Shown: positions 7,940 through 16,135 of the stretch, in pieces
Layout: each line of letters begins with the position of its first letter
Position numbering within the stretch: position 1 is the stretch's first letter
Origin: Chrysochromulina parva
Lineage: Eukaryota; Haptophyta; Prymnesiales; Chrysochromulinaceae
Direction: 5' to 3'
Assembly (NCBI GenBank): GCA_002887195.1
Contig: PJAB01000879.1
Location: 1 to 19,523, forward strand
DNA: 19,523 bases
Made by a program: the position numbers and the translations under genes
Notes under the pieces: generated by a model
Seen by the model: the letters and a program-made list of their open reading frames with translations, nothing else
What the model was told of the DNA's origin: nothing
Databases searched by the model: none

Positions 7940-8257
7940 GCCGCGCGCGCGAGCGTCGAGCGCGACCGCGAGCGTCTGAGTGCGTGCACGCGCGCGTGAA
8001 CGTTAACACGAGCGTGATCTGTGCGACGTGCGCGTGCGTGGGGGAGCGAGCCTCGGTGAGAGGGAAGGGGGATGCGGCTTCGGGAGAGAATCGGGAGTGG
8101 GGTTGCGAGGGAGTTTTGGAATTATACCATGTGGAGGTATTATCAGTCATCAATTAGTACTCCGGCCTACAACACGCATTCTGAGTGGGCAGTAACAGTG
8201 CCGTGGCACCGGTTGTGGCGTCTGTCGTGGCAAACACGCATACACGGAAGCAAGCAA

Positions 8258-8283
8258 GCAAGCAAGCAAGCTTGCTTGCTTGC
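8258..8283. repeat. Perfect 26-bp palindrome of tetranucleotide units
   Basis: GCAA units run into GCTT units around AAG|CTT (centre 8270/8271), with 13 bp matching on each side. The GCAA side extends further left, to about 8248. Both ends are flanked by GCATACAC (8238-8245 and 8282-8289). Such a palindrome can extrude a cruciform or arise by hairpin replication slippage. Confidence 0.9.
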
Positions 8284-8499
8284 ATACACTGGCGTCACGA
8301 GACCGCGGACCTACTGCATACATGTACAATTGTATTTTGTTTTAATTCATTCACCATATCGTGGTCTCCGGACGAAAGGACTATTCGAGTCGGCGAATAC
8401 ATGGAAAGCACCGCGCCGTAAAGCGTGCGGAGGAGGGACAACTCTCCGGACTTGGAGACTTGGACTCTTTTGGAAGTTTTGGTGAGATTTGAAACGGCG

Positions 8500-8562
8500 A
8501 TGGTGGCTGTGTGGTCGCGTCCTCTTTTCGGCGAGCGAGCGAGCCAACCGCAGGCGCTCTAA
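8500..8562 (+). CDS. Upstream ORF before the PFP-like gene
   Basis: ATG at 8500 in strong context (G at -3 and G at +4); 20 codons then TAA at 8560-8562. Its stop is three bases before the main ATG (8566) and in the same frame. If it is on the mRNA, it would make translation of the main gene depend on leaky scanning, reinitiation or read-through. The peptide (MVAVWSRPLFGERASQPQAL) matches no family I recognise. Confidence 0.45.
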   Translation: MVAVWSRPLFGERASQPQAL

Positions 8563-8565
8563 ACG

Positions 8566-10089
8566 ATGGCGCCAAAAGGGGACAAATCGGACCGATCTAA
8601 GGGCAGCCAATCCGATAGGTCGAAAAAGGCCAGGAAGAAGAAGAAGGCGCCGATGCTATCATCCATCAGCATCGCTGAGGACGTGGATGAGGATGAGGCG
8701 GAGGCCGCACTGGCTGCGGCGCTGCTTGCAGAGGTGCTACGACCGGCTCGCGCGGGCCCACCACCAAATGCCTCATACATGATGCCGCTTGTGCCGACAG
8801 CGCGCGAGAACAGCGCCGACACGCCGCGGCCGCCCAGGCTCGTGGCGGTGCTAACCGCTGGCGATCCATGTGAGGATCTCGGCTTTGCGGCCACAGTCGA
8901 AGCGCTCATCGACGAGTACGCTCAGAAGCACCCCAGCATCAAGCTTCTGTGCTACACCAACGGCTTCGAGGGCATGCTGCTCAACCAGTCGGTGGCCCTC
9001 CATGCAGGCCAGGAGTGGCGAGAGCAGGTGGCGGCGTGTGGTGCGGGCGGAGGGTCGCCGATCGGCGCCTCGCGTGTCGTGCCGACCGACGCTGCGGAGT
9101 GCGTGCGGCGTGGGCTGTGTGCACCCGAAGAGGACCCGATGCGAAGGGTGGCCAATCGGCTGCGCCAGGATGGCGTCGACGTGCTTCACGTCATCGGTGG
9201 GCATGCGGCCCTGATCGCTGCCGCGGCCGTTGCCATACACCTCGAGAGGGAGCACTATAGCCTGACGGCGATCGGGCTGCCTCACGCGCTTGAGAATGAC
9301 GAGAGCCCCATCACGCAGCTGCCCGGCGCGTGGACGGCAGCTGATCAGAGCGCGCGCTTCTTTGCACGGGTGCGCGCCGAGACCACAGCCGCTGTCGCGG
9401 CACACATGCCCACCAGTACACTCCATGTACATGAGGTCGCCGGAGGGGGCTGCGGCTGGCTCACCGCTGCGACGTCGGCCATGTACCGGGACATTGTGCG
9501 CATGTGGCCCGCAGAAGACGAGCAGGTCCAACTGCTCGGGCCCGAGGGGGCGCCATCTCGGGCGCGATGGGACTTGCACGCCGTCTATGTGCCCGAGATG
9601 GCGCGTGCTTTCGACCTCGCAGCTGAGGCGGCCCGCCTCGCGGCGGTGGTTGTGCGGTACGGTCAGGCGAACGTCTTCGTGGCCGAGGGCGTCGCGGCGC
9701 AACTCTCCGAGCTCTGGCCGCTCGTACACGCGCAAAGGGTCGCCTACCACAAGTCGGGTGACGCCGTGCGCGGCGCATCCGCGAATGCCGCGGACGCGCG
9801 CCTCATTACCGCGTCCGCCCAGGTCGCGGCGCACAAGGCAGTTGGACGGCAGGCGGGCGTGGTCGCGCTCGACGAGGAGGGGGACGACCCATGGCGGCTT
9901 CGCCTGATCAGCTTCGAGCGCCTGCAACCCTGCAAGCCGTTCGATCTCGCGATGCCGTGGTTCTCCTCCATGCTGGTGCAGATTGGGCAGGTGGAAAAGA
10001 TAAGGCCGGACCTGTGGGGAGCCAGCTCGGACCGTTCGTCCGGGGCGCATTCCAACTCCTCAGTGGGCGAGGCGGGAGACGCGGATTGA
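8566..10089 (+). CDS. PPi-phosphofructokinase-like protein with altered active site
   Basis: 507 aa, single exon. Residues 1-45 are a lysine-rich then acidic tail. From about 90 to 475 the chain follows the proteobacterial-type pyrophosphate-dependent phosphofructokinase: LTAGD (96-100), YTNGFEG (130-136), GGSPIGASR (162-170), RRVANRLRQDGVDVLHVIGG (193-212), GAWTAADQSARFF (254-266), GWLTAAT (297-303), DLHAVYVPE (336-344), ANAADARLI (406-414) and FERLQPCKPFD (450-460). Active enzymes convert fructose 6-phosphate to fructose 1,6-bisphosphate using PPi. Here the key motifs are changed: GGD is GGH (211-213), PKT(I/V)DND is PHALEND (239-245) so the catalytic Asp is Glu, and MGR is AGG (292-294). 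I therefore expect an inactive or re-purposed paralogue. The start context is good (acgATGG). The family call is firm; inactivity is inferred from the motif changes. Confidence 0.85.
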   Translation: MAPKGDKSDRSKGSQSDRSKKARKKKKAPMLSSISIAEDVDEDEAEAALAAALLAEVLRPARAGPPPNASYMMPLVPTARENSADTPRPPRLVAVLTAGDPCEDLGFAATVEALIDEYAQKHPSIKLLCYTNGFEGMLLNQSVALHAGQEWREQVAACGAGGGSPIGASRVVPTDAAECVRRGLCAPEEDPMRRVANRLRQDGVDVLHVIGGHAALIAAAAVAIHLEREHYSLTAIGLPHALENDESPITQLPGAWTAADQSARFFARVRAETTAAVAAHMPTSTLHVHEVAGGGCGWLTAATSAMYRDIVRMWPAEDEQVQLLGPEGAPSRARWDLHAVYVPEMARAFDLAAEAARLAAVVVRYGQANVFVAEGVAAQLSELWPLVHAQRVAYHKSGDAVRGASANAADARLITASAQVAAHKAVGRQAGVVALDEEGDDPWRLRLISFERLQPCKPFDLAMPWFSSMLVQIGQVEKIRPDLWGASSDRSSGAHSNSSVGEAGDAD

Positions 10090-10219
10090 ATTATGCGTTT
10101 CATACTTTTCCTTTTCAGTGCAACTTTTCGAAAAACCGACGTCCCCCTCGCGCGCCACTCGAGGTCATTCTCGTGTGTGGGAGGCTCCGTCCAGCTGAGA
10201 CGGTGCGAGCAAGTGGTCG
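10090..10219 (+). other. Short spacer between two same-strand genes
   Basis: Only 130 bases separate the PFP-like stop from the ATG of the repeat-protein gene. It contains TTTTCCTTTTCAG (10107-10119), which looks like a splice acceptor and could mark a 5' UTR intron of the downstream gene. Confidence 0.4.
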
Positions 10220-13200
10220 ATGCCCATCCGCAACACCACAACCAGGCCCCAGGGCCGTGCCGTATCCACCCCTTGGCCTCTCACCCCCAAGGGAGAGGCC
10301 ATTCGAGCTGGCCCAGTCGTGCAGCCCTCCGAGGAGCGTCACGTTGGCCAGTCGAGCGCTCGCAGTGCTAACCCAGCCGTGCAGCCCTCCGAGGAGCGTC
10401 CAGCCCTCGCATACGAGCAGCCCACCCGTGCGGCCCGCCTCGAGCGTGCCCTCGGCACGCCCGCTAATATGCGGGTCCACGCTCCGCAGCCTCCGTTTTG
10501 TCCCGTCGGCTCTCCAGTACGTCGTGTGCCTCAGTACGACGAGATCGAAGTCAAATGGCAGCGCACCCTTGACAAGTGGTACCTGACTCAAAACAAACCC
10601 ATCTCGGCCACGCTTCCATCGCCGGGATCGGCCTCGTACACCATGGAGCTCTTCGACAAGAAGGTGAAGTACAGGGACCGTCCCATCGACGAGGCGATGG
10701 TCGAGATGCTCACCGCCTTCGCGGCGCACATTGCCCTCCGGCGCGGCTTCAAGTGTTGGGATCGGCACGCGGAGAGCCTGAAGCGCGTGACTTTGAGGCT
10801 GCGCTTCGCCTCGCGCGAATGGCGGTGTCGCGCGTTCCTGGCCCCAATGCAGAAGTGGCGCTCGCGCGCCTTCGTGTGGCGAGCCAAGGCGAGAGCGCGA
10901 AGCTATAAGGGAGCCCTACGGATGCTGCGGCTGTGCCGCCGATGGCTTCGAAGGGCGCGCGTTTGCAAGCGGCGGCTGCACCTTCAAGCCAAGGTCTCGA
11001 CGCACGCGCTCAGATGGTGGCGGCTACAGGCGCGCCGCACGATGGATGCCTTGGCGGCGAACGCGACGCGTCGCAAGTTTGTCAGGCTCTCTCACCATCT
11101 CTGCGAGCGCCAGCAGCAGAGTGCGCGCCGATGCGCGTTGCACGGGGCCCTCGGTGAGTGGCGCGCTGCGGCGCTTGCGCGGGGCGGGCGCCTCTCTGCG
11201 CTCACCGAGACCGCGGACGCTCATCGTGAGCGCCTCTGGCGACGCAAGCTTGCGGTTACGCTGCACGAGTGGCGAGATCAGACCTCGCAGGTGAGTGTCG
11301 TTAATGGCCTCTTGATTGCCTCTCTGATGACCACTGAGACAATCAACTGAGTGGTGAGATCGGACCTCGCAGGTGCATCGCCATTGATCCCCCTTGAGCT
11401 CCCTCGATTTCACTTGAGCTCCCTTGATCTGACCCCTCGCAGGTGCATCGAGGCTTTCGTGTGTTGGTGCGTGCCGTCGATGCCTTCCGACGCCGTGTCG
11501 GATCGTACGGCTTCCAGGTGTGGGCGCGAGCGGCCGCGGATGCTCATGCGGTCTTGGCCAAGCAACAACGCGGGCTGGAGAGGCTCTGGAGCCGAGAGAG
11601 GCGGCGTGTGTTCGCCTCCTGGCTCAGCTTCCATCTCGCGTCGCTCTCGTTCCTTGAGCAGGTCGCGCACCGCTCGGTCTCGCGCGCGCGCAAGCGCGCC
11701 GCTTGGAACGACTGGTGCCGGGTCGTGCAGATCGTGCGCCGCAGGGGCATCTTCGTCGAGGGCTTGAGAACGATTGCACGCAACTCTTTGCACCGTGCCA
11801 AGAGTTATGGATGGCGGACGTGGATCGGGTTCAATACCAACCGCGCGCACACGAAATGGCGCCTCGCGCGAAGCCTCGCGAGCATGCGCCGCAAGGAGCA
11901 CCGGCGCGCTTGGAATACGTGGGAGGCATGGGTTGCAGAGAGCTCGATGGTATTCAGGATCTGGCGAACGGCCACCAGCGCCGACATCGATTGGAGCCTG
12001 AGCCGAATCTGGCACGTCTGGGCCGGGAGGGCTCGTCAGGTTCGTCAGGTGCGCCTCAGGAGTCGACTTCATCGCCAGCTTGCTCAGAGCATTCTCCACC
12101 AGCGCATGCGGAAGGGGTGGAACACGTTTGCTACCTATGTGGAGCAGGCACGCTGGGCGACCCGCCTTAGGCGCCGCAGCGTCGGGGGGTGGATCCACGT
12201 CTTCCTCAAGAAGGGGGTGAACACGTGGGTACATTGGGTGGACGACCGGCGTCGCCAACGGCAGGCGGCGACGCGGGTCCTCTTCTCCCTGCGCAATAAG
12301 TCTGTGCGCCGTTGCTTCAACAGCTTCGCGCACGCCGTGAGGGCGGCGGCCAGGTTGCGGGCGACGACATCGAGGGTGGTCGCGGTCTGGGTTCATCGTG
12401 AGCTCGCGCGCGGCTGCAACCAGTGGAGGGCGACGTGGGCGGAGCTCAAAGCGAGGCATGCGTCGATGCGCCGTAACCTCCTCCATACGATGAACCGGGC
12501 TCTCTCTCGCGCGTTCAACGCATGGATCGAGATGAGCACTGGCCGCGCGGCCTTCCTCTGGGCGCTTCGGCACGGCATTCGGTTCATCGTCCACCGCGAG
12601 CTCTCGCGCGGCTTCGAAGGGTGGCGTTCAGCGTGGCTCCTTCTCAGCTCCGACCCGATGAGACGAGCCCTCCGCCACTTGTACCACCGTAGCTGGTCGC
12701 GTGGCTGGAACTCATGGGTGTCGAGATGGGCAGACTTGACAAGGACGCGAGACATGGTGTACCGAAGCCTCGCCCATCTGTCCGGTCGAGGCCTCTCCCG
12801 CGGCTGGTGCCAATGGGTGGACGTCTGTGGGGATCTGGCCGAAGAGAAACGGCTGCTCCGACGTGGCCTCTCCTACTTTCTTCACGGCGGCCTCGCGCAC
12901 GGCCTTGGCGCATGGAAGTACCTCGCGGCTGTGGCCGCCCGGAAGCGTGCGCTCATGATTCGTAGCGCGAACGCCTTCGGCTCCAAGAATGCGATGCGCG
13001 CATGGACCAGTTGGGTGTACTTGGCCGCCGAAGCTAGGCGCGAGGCTGCCCTCCAGGCAACTGCCGTCCGCTGCTACGTGGCGAGGCTCGAGCGGCTCGG
13101 CTGGCAGCGATGGTCGAGGATGCTGCTCGATACGGCGCGTCGGATGGCATGCAGCTGGATGCCGCAGTCGCAGCGCATGCAACTGGATGCCGCTGCATGC

Positions 13201-13973
13201 AGTTGGCATGCGCGTAAGTTCAAGCGGCACGGATGGCGCGGCTGGGTGGCCTTTGCCTTGGAACGCCGTCATCGCGCCCTGCTCGCGTCTCGCAAGCTGC
13301 CCAACGGGCGCGGGAGTGGCCCCCGCAGGCCCTGGACAGCGTGGAAGGCCTGGCAAGCCGAGCAGCGACGGGGTCGCAAGGCGCTCGGTACGGCGCTCCG
13401 CCGCTGCCTGCAGCGCGCTTGGCAAGTGTGGACCTGTTTCAGCTCGCCCAAACGCGAAGCGCCGGGAGGGGCGCACACGCGCGCGAGCGAGCGCGCGGTG
13501 GGCAGGCGCTTCCGCGGTTGGCGCCTGAGGCAGGAGTGGCGTGCGTGGAAGTGGTACCGAACGCGCCGTCGTGAGCGGATCCGGCGCCTCGCCATCGGCG
13601 TGCGCGCGACCCTCGCGTGCGCGCTGAGCCGTGCGCTCGCGCACTGGAGACGCGAACGGCGTATCGGCCTGCGGCTGCGCCCGATGCGGCTGCTGCGACG
13701 CGCGAACACCCTCCACGGGCTCGCAAGCTGCTTCAGCTCATGGGCGCGTTCGGTCAAGCGTGTCACGCCCACGCGTGCCAACTGGTCGCGCCTGCTGCAG
13801 CTCGCGCACGCGTTCGTCGAGTTTCGTCAGATGGTGCGGCGCGTCGATGTGGAGCGCAAGCTCGCGCGAGCTCGCCACGCCTTCGTGGCACATGCAACAA
13901 GGCAGGCGCGCGTGCACCGGCAGTGGCGCGGCCTGTGCCGTTGGCACGCTCATTACCTGCGCCTCGTCTGCCT

Positions 13974-14020
<47 letters not shown>

Positions 14021-14751
14021 GGATGCGCTCGATGGGCACGAATACTCCGGCGCCAAAGAAGGCGCCCCCCTCGCCGCACGTCGACGCCACGTTCGCCACA
14101 CGCGCCTGGCGCCAGGCTCACAGCCCGGATTGGCAAGCTGACCAGCCGCACGAGATGTGGCTGCAGGAGCGCGAGACGCTCAAGGCCAAGGCCAAGGACG
14201 AGCCGATCACGCCCCCGCGCGCACGGCGCACGCGCGTCCTGACGCCAGGCGAGGTGCGCGCTCTCGATCGCAAGCAAAGTGCCCAGGGCGGCGCCCAAAG
14301 TGCCCAGGGCGGCGCCTTCACACTCAGTCCAACTTCGCCCGGCACGGCGCCGACGTACGGTGCAGACGACGTGATGGACGGGGGCGCCGAGGGCGCGGCC
14401 TATTACGTGGAGCGGAGCGTGCGCAACCTCGGTGCCGAGAGAGTCACCTTGCCCTTCTCGGCTCACCAGTCGGAGGTGGCGCGAGGCGCTCGCCCTTTGG
14501 CAGTGACGGTCCCCTCGAGCCCCTCGAGCCCCTCGGCCCACCGGTCGCCGAGGGCGCAGGAGCGCTTCGTGTCGAGTGGCGCGGCGCGGCCCTTGTGGGA
14601 TGCGCGTGCCCTGATGAAGCCCGGCACGCTCGCCACGGAGGATCTCGTCGAGATGATGCTCGCCGGTGCTGATCTCGCTGTTCTCGGGCGAGAGGACCAT
14701 CTTTTCGAGACCACGTCCGAGACGGGCGTGGACGAGATGCCGCTTGATTGA
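10220..14751 (+). CDS. Large Sfi1-like Trp-repeat protein (2 exons)
   Basis: Exons 10220-11290 and 11443-14751, phase-0 junction, about 1459 aa. Residues 1-100 are Pro/Arg-rich and disordered, with AVQPSEER present once and VVQPSEER once. From about 150 to 1240 the protein is a long series of helical units of about 31-36 residues. Each has a Trp-x-x-Trp or GW-x-x-W core and a basic, Leu-rich partner helix, for example SRGWNSWVSRWADL and SRGWCQWVDVCGDL. This is the pattern of Sfi1 centrin-binding repeats, which form long rods at centrosomes or basal bodies. Centrin binding is inference. A run of 15 Pro, encoded by CCG, separates the rod from a Ser/Pro-rich tail with two perfect 21-bp repeats. 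The start at 10220 is the first in-frame ATG; a later start at the Met near 10468 would lose only disordered sequence. The stop is 64 bases from the next ATG. Confidence 0.8.
10318..10400 (+). repeat. 22-bp direct repeat in the repeat-protein N-terminus
   Basis: The string gcagccctccgaggagcgtc, with one or two further matching bases before it, occurs at about 10318-10339 and 10379-10400. It encodes VQPSEER twice, 61 bp apart apart from frame-neutral divergence between them. It is a small internal duplication in a disordered region. Confidence 0.75.
11291..11442 (+). other. Intron of the Sfi1-like gene
   Basis: Donor CAG|GTGAGT (from 11291) and acceptor CCTCGCAG|GTG (to 11442), 152 nt, phase 0. 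It joins HEWRDQTSQ to VHRGFRVL, both in repeat-type sequence. It has in-frame stops. It contains CTGATGACC at 11324-11332 and several TTGAT/CTGAC words. A 27-base stretch ending at the donor (11267-11293) is copied inside the intron at 11349-11375 with two mismatches. A third partial copy ends at the real acceptor (11426-11450). Confidence 0.9.
13147..13211 (+). repeat. Cluster of GCATGC repeats in coding sequence
   Basis: Four GCATGC palindromes lie within 65 bases. A 19-base unit, gcatgcagctggatgccgc, at 13147-13165 recurs with one change at 13175-13193 and partly at 13195-13206. Offsets of 28 and 20 bases are not multiples of three, so the copies are read in different frames. This is a local expansion inside the Trp-repeat rod. 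Confidence 0.75.
13975..14021 (+). repeat. CCG triplet microsatellite encoding 15 prolines
   Basis: Fifteen CCG codons at 13975-14019, continuing into CG of the next codon. They form a Pro run between the helical rod and the disordered tail. Probably length-variable. Confidence 0.95.
14275..14316 (+). repeat. Two perfect 21-bp tandem repeats
   Basis: 14275-14295 and 14296-14316 are identical and in frame, encoding a repeated 7-residue Ser-Ala-Gln-Gly-Gly-Ala-Gln type unit in the tail of the Sfi1-like protein. A 9-bp repeat encoding PSS/SPS follows at about 14512-14538. Confidence 0.9.
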
Positions 14752-14815
14752 GGCTAGTACTCGGCAGGGTTCATTTTTTTGAAAAAAGCGCTGAGTTGGG
14801 CTTTTTTGAGGACGC
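14752..14815 (+). other. 64-bp spacer with A/T-stem hairpin
   Basis: The whole space between the Sfi1-like stop and the fibrillin ATG on the same strand. AAAAAAGC (14782-14789) can pair with GCTTTTTT (14800-14807) over a 10-base loop. A T7 run at 14774-14780 could instead pair with the same A run. There is very little room for a 3' UTR, promoter and 5' UTR. Confidence 0.7.
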
Positions 14816-15526
14816 ATGGCGCTCTTCGTGGCAATTTCGTTTCTGGCGATCGTCGCGCCCACCGTGCGCCCGCAAACGCGCGTTCACATGAGCGCAGCAG
14901 CAACCGACTTGGAAGTGGATGTGCTCCGCCTCGCTGCTGCCAGTGCTCCGGCGAGAGACATCGAGGCTGCCGTGGCGAAACTGGTGGCCGCCGGCGGTGG
15001 CGAGGCGGCGCCAGCGCTGTCGCCCCGCATAGAAGGCGAGTGGAAGCTGGTGCACATCACGAGCAGTGGTTTTGATCCAAGGAATCCGCTGGGGCGCCGG
15101 CTTGATGGCAGCAGCCCAGGAATCGAGGGGTTCGTCGCAGCACTCACAGGAGGCAAGTCCGTTACAACCGCCTCGTCGTCCCCAATCCAGCGAGCAGTCA
15201 CGGCCGCCTTCTCTGTCTCGCAGAGCATCTACCGCCCGCTGGAGCCGACCGGCCGCGTCGAGCAGCTCGTTCGCACACCGCTCGGCGAGCTGCATCTCAA
15301 CGCAGCAGCCTCCGTCGACCGAGCACGGCCTCAGCGCATCAAATTTGCTTTCGATGAGGGCTACTTCGAGCTCACTGGGAGTGGACTCCGCGTGCCGTAC
15401 CCAGTCCCCTTCCGTCTCTTGGGCAAAGAGGCCGAGGGCTTCCTCGACACTAGCTATCTAGGCGAGCAGGTGCGGGTCTCGACGGGCAACAAAGGCACCA
15501 CGTTTGTCCTTGAGCGGGTTGTCTGA
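14816..15526 (+). CDS. Plastid lipid-associated protein (fibrillin/PAP)
   Basis: 236 aa from the ATG at 14816. Fibrillins coat plastoglobules and thylakoids and bind lipids or isoprenoids. The PAP/fibrillin domain spans about 40-236. IEGEWKLVHITSSGF (72-86) is the family's opening strand. VRTPLGELHLNAAASV (152-167) is the middle strand. The end GFLDTSYLGEQVRVSTGNKG with TTFVLER (208-234) is the typical lipocalin-like closing motif. Residues 1-20 (MALFVAISFLAIVAPTVRPQ) are hydrophobic then basic, fitting the signal-plus-transit leader used by complex plastids; a second Met at 25 would remove it, so the first start is preferred. The gene lies 64 bases after the previous same-strand stop. It is the best sign in the window that the organism is photosynthetic or carries a plastid. 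Confidence 0.9.
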   Translation: MALFVAISFLAIVAPTVRPQTRVHMSAAATDLEVDVLRLAAASAPARDIEAAVAKLVAAGGGEAAPALSPRIEGEWKLVHITSSGFDPRNPLGRRLDGSSPGIEGFVAALTGGKSVTTASSSPIQRAVTAAFSVSQSIYRPLEPTGRVEQLVRTPLGELHLNAAASVDRARPQRIKFAFDEGYFELTGSGLRVPYPVPFRLLGKEAEGFLDTSYLGEQVRVSTGNKGTTFVLERVV

Positions 15527-16135
15527 CTCTCTGTGAAAGTTCAAGAAAGTGCTGATCGCGGGCGCCCTATACTCATAACACCACTCCCCGGCCGCCGGCG
15601 CCCTGTACATTTCACTTAGTTAGTGAACGTAGTGTGGTAGCGATTCTACGTGGCTGCGACTCAAGCGTGCACGGCTTATACTTTGTCTCGGCCGCTCCGC
15701 CTCTCGAGGTCGAGCTATCTCTCACTCGTCCCCTGCCCCCTGGAGCCTGGTCGCCCTCAGACGGCTCACAAAACCGAGAACTTGCGGACCAACCCGCATG
15801 TTCCACCCCGCCAGTAAGGCGGCCGAAGGCGTTTCACAGATAAGGAGATATTCACAGATCTGTGGCGACGGACGCATACAAAATCGCGGCGCCCCAAGTT
15901 GCATGATATCGTGATATCGGCGCGCCTTCGCTCACACACTCGGCTTCCAAAATCGACACTACAGACACCGGACCGGCGTAAGTAGAGCTCCATGTCGTTC
16001 ACACAACGCTTGGAGACGTTTAGAAGTTGATGAATTTGTTCGCGCCCCGTTTTGTCTTTCGTGTTAACGTTCACAGCGCGGGCTCGTGACGCGGAGAGGG
16101 ACGAGAGGCCGGTCTCCGCCTCTCGTCCTCGCGCG
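15527..16135. other. Same-strand intergenic region before the TMEM242-like gene
   Basis: About 600 bases holding the fibrillin 3' UTR and the promoter and leader of the next gene; no coding region is supported. Visible structure includes the perfect palindrome CACAGATCTGTG (15853-15864), a second TTCACAGAT at 15834-15842, the pair GATATC-GT-GATATC near 15905-15918, and a hairpin at 16099-16128 just before the start codon. Confidence 0.6.
16099..16128 (+). promoter_or_regulatory. 5' leader hairpin before the TMEM242-like gene
   Basis: GGACGAGAGGC (16099-16109) pairs perfectly with GCCTCTCGTCC (16118-16128) across an 8-base loop. It ends 7 bases before the ATG at 16136. A stable stem this close to the start would hinder scanning ribosomes if it is on the mRNA. 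Confidence 0.65.

Larger units (their letters stand above)
7940..8565. promoter_or_regulatory. Divergent intergenic region with tetranucleotide palindrome and uORF
   Basis: About 625 bases between divergent start codons, holding both promoters. The left part (to about 8110) is CpG-rich with alternating GCGC tracts; the middle (8115-8360) is AT-richer, with ATTATACC near 8120 and TTTTGTTTTAATTC near 8334. A 26-bp palindrome of GCAA/GCTT units lies at 8258-8283. A 20-codon upstream ORF in good start context lies at 8500-8562. No other coding region is supported. Confidence 0.6.

Noticed and set aside
8851..10050. Long minus-strand open frame of 399 codons opposite the PFP-like gene
   Set aside because: It is a shadow of a GC-rich coding strand. 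The plus strand shows clear family motifs throughout, and the minus frame has Arg/His/Pro-rich composition without motifs.
11300..11345. Intronic C/D-box snoRNA (TGATGA with nearby CTGA)
   Set aside because: The C-box and D-box lookalikes are only some 20 bases apart, with no terminal stem and no room for a guide. The word is better explained as branch-site-like intron sequence.
11349..11375. Alternative acceptor at the internal junction copy in the Sfi1-like intron
   Set aside because: Splicing to the AG at 11371-11372 reads VHRH and then a stop, so it would not make the protein; it may still be used non-productively.
11410..13716. Long minus-strand open frames (394 and 334 codons) opposite the Sfi1-like gene
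   Set aside because: Same reason: antisense shadows in high-GC DNA, with no domain-like sequence, opposite a regular repeat protein.
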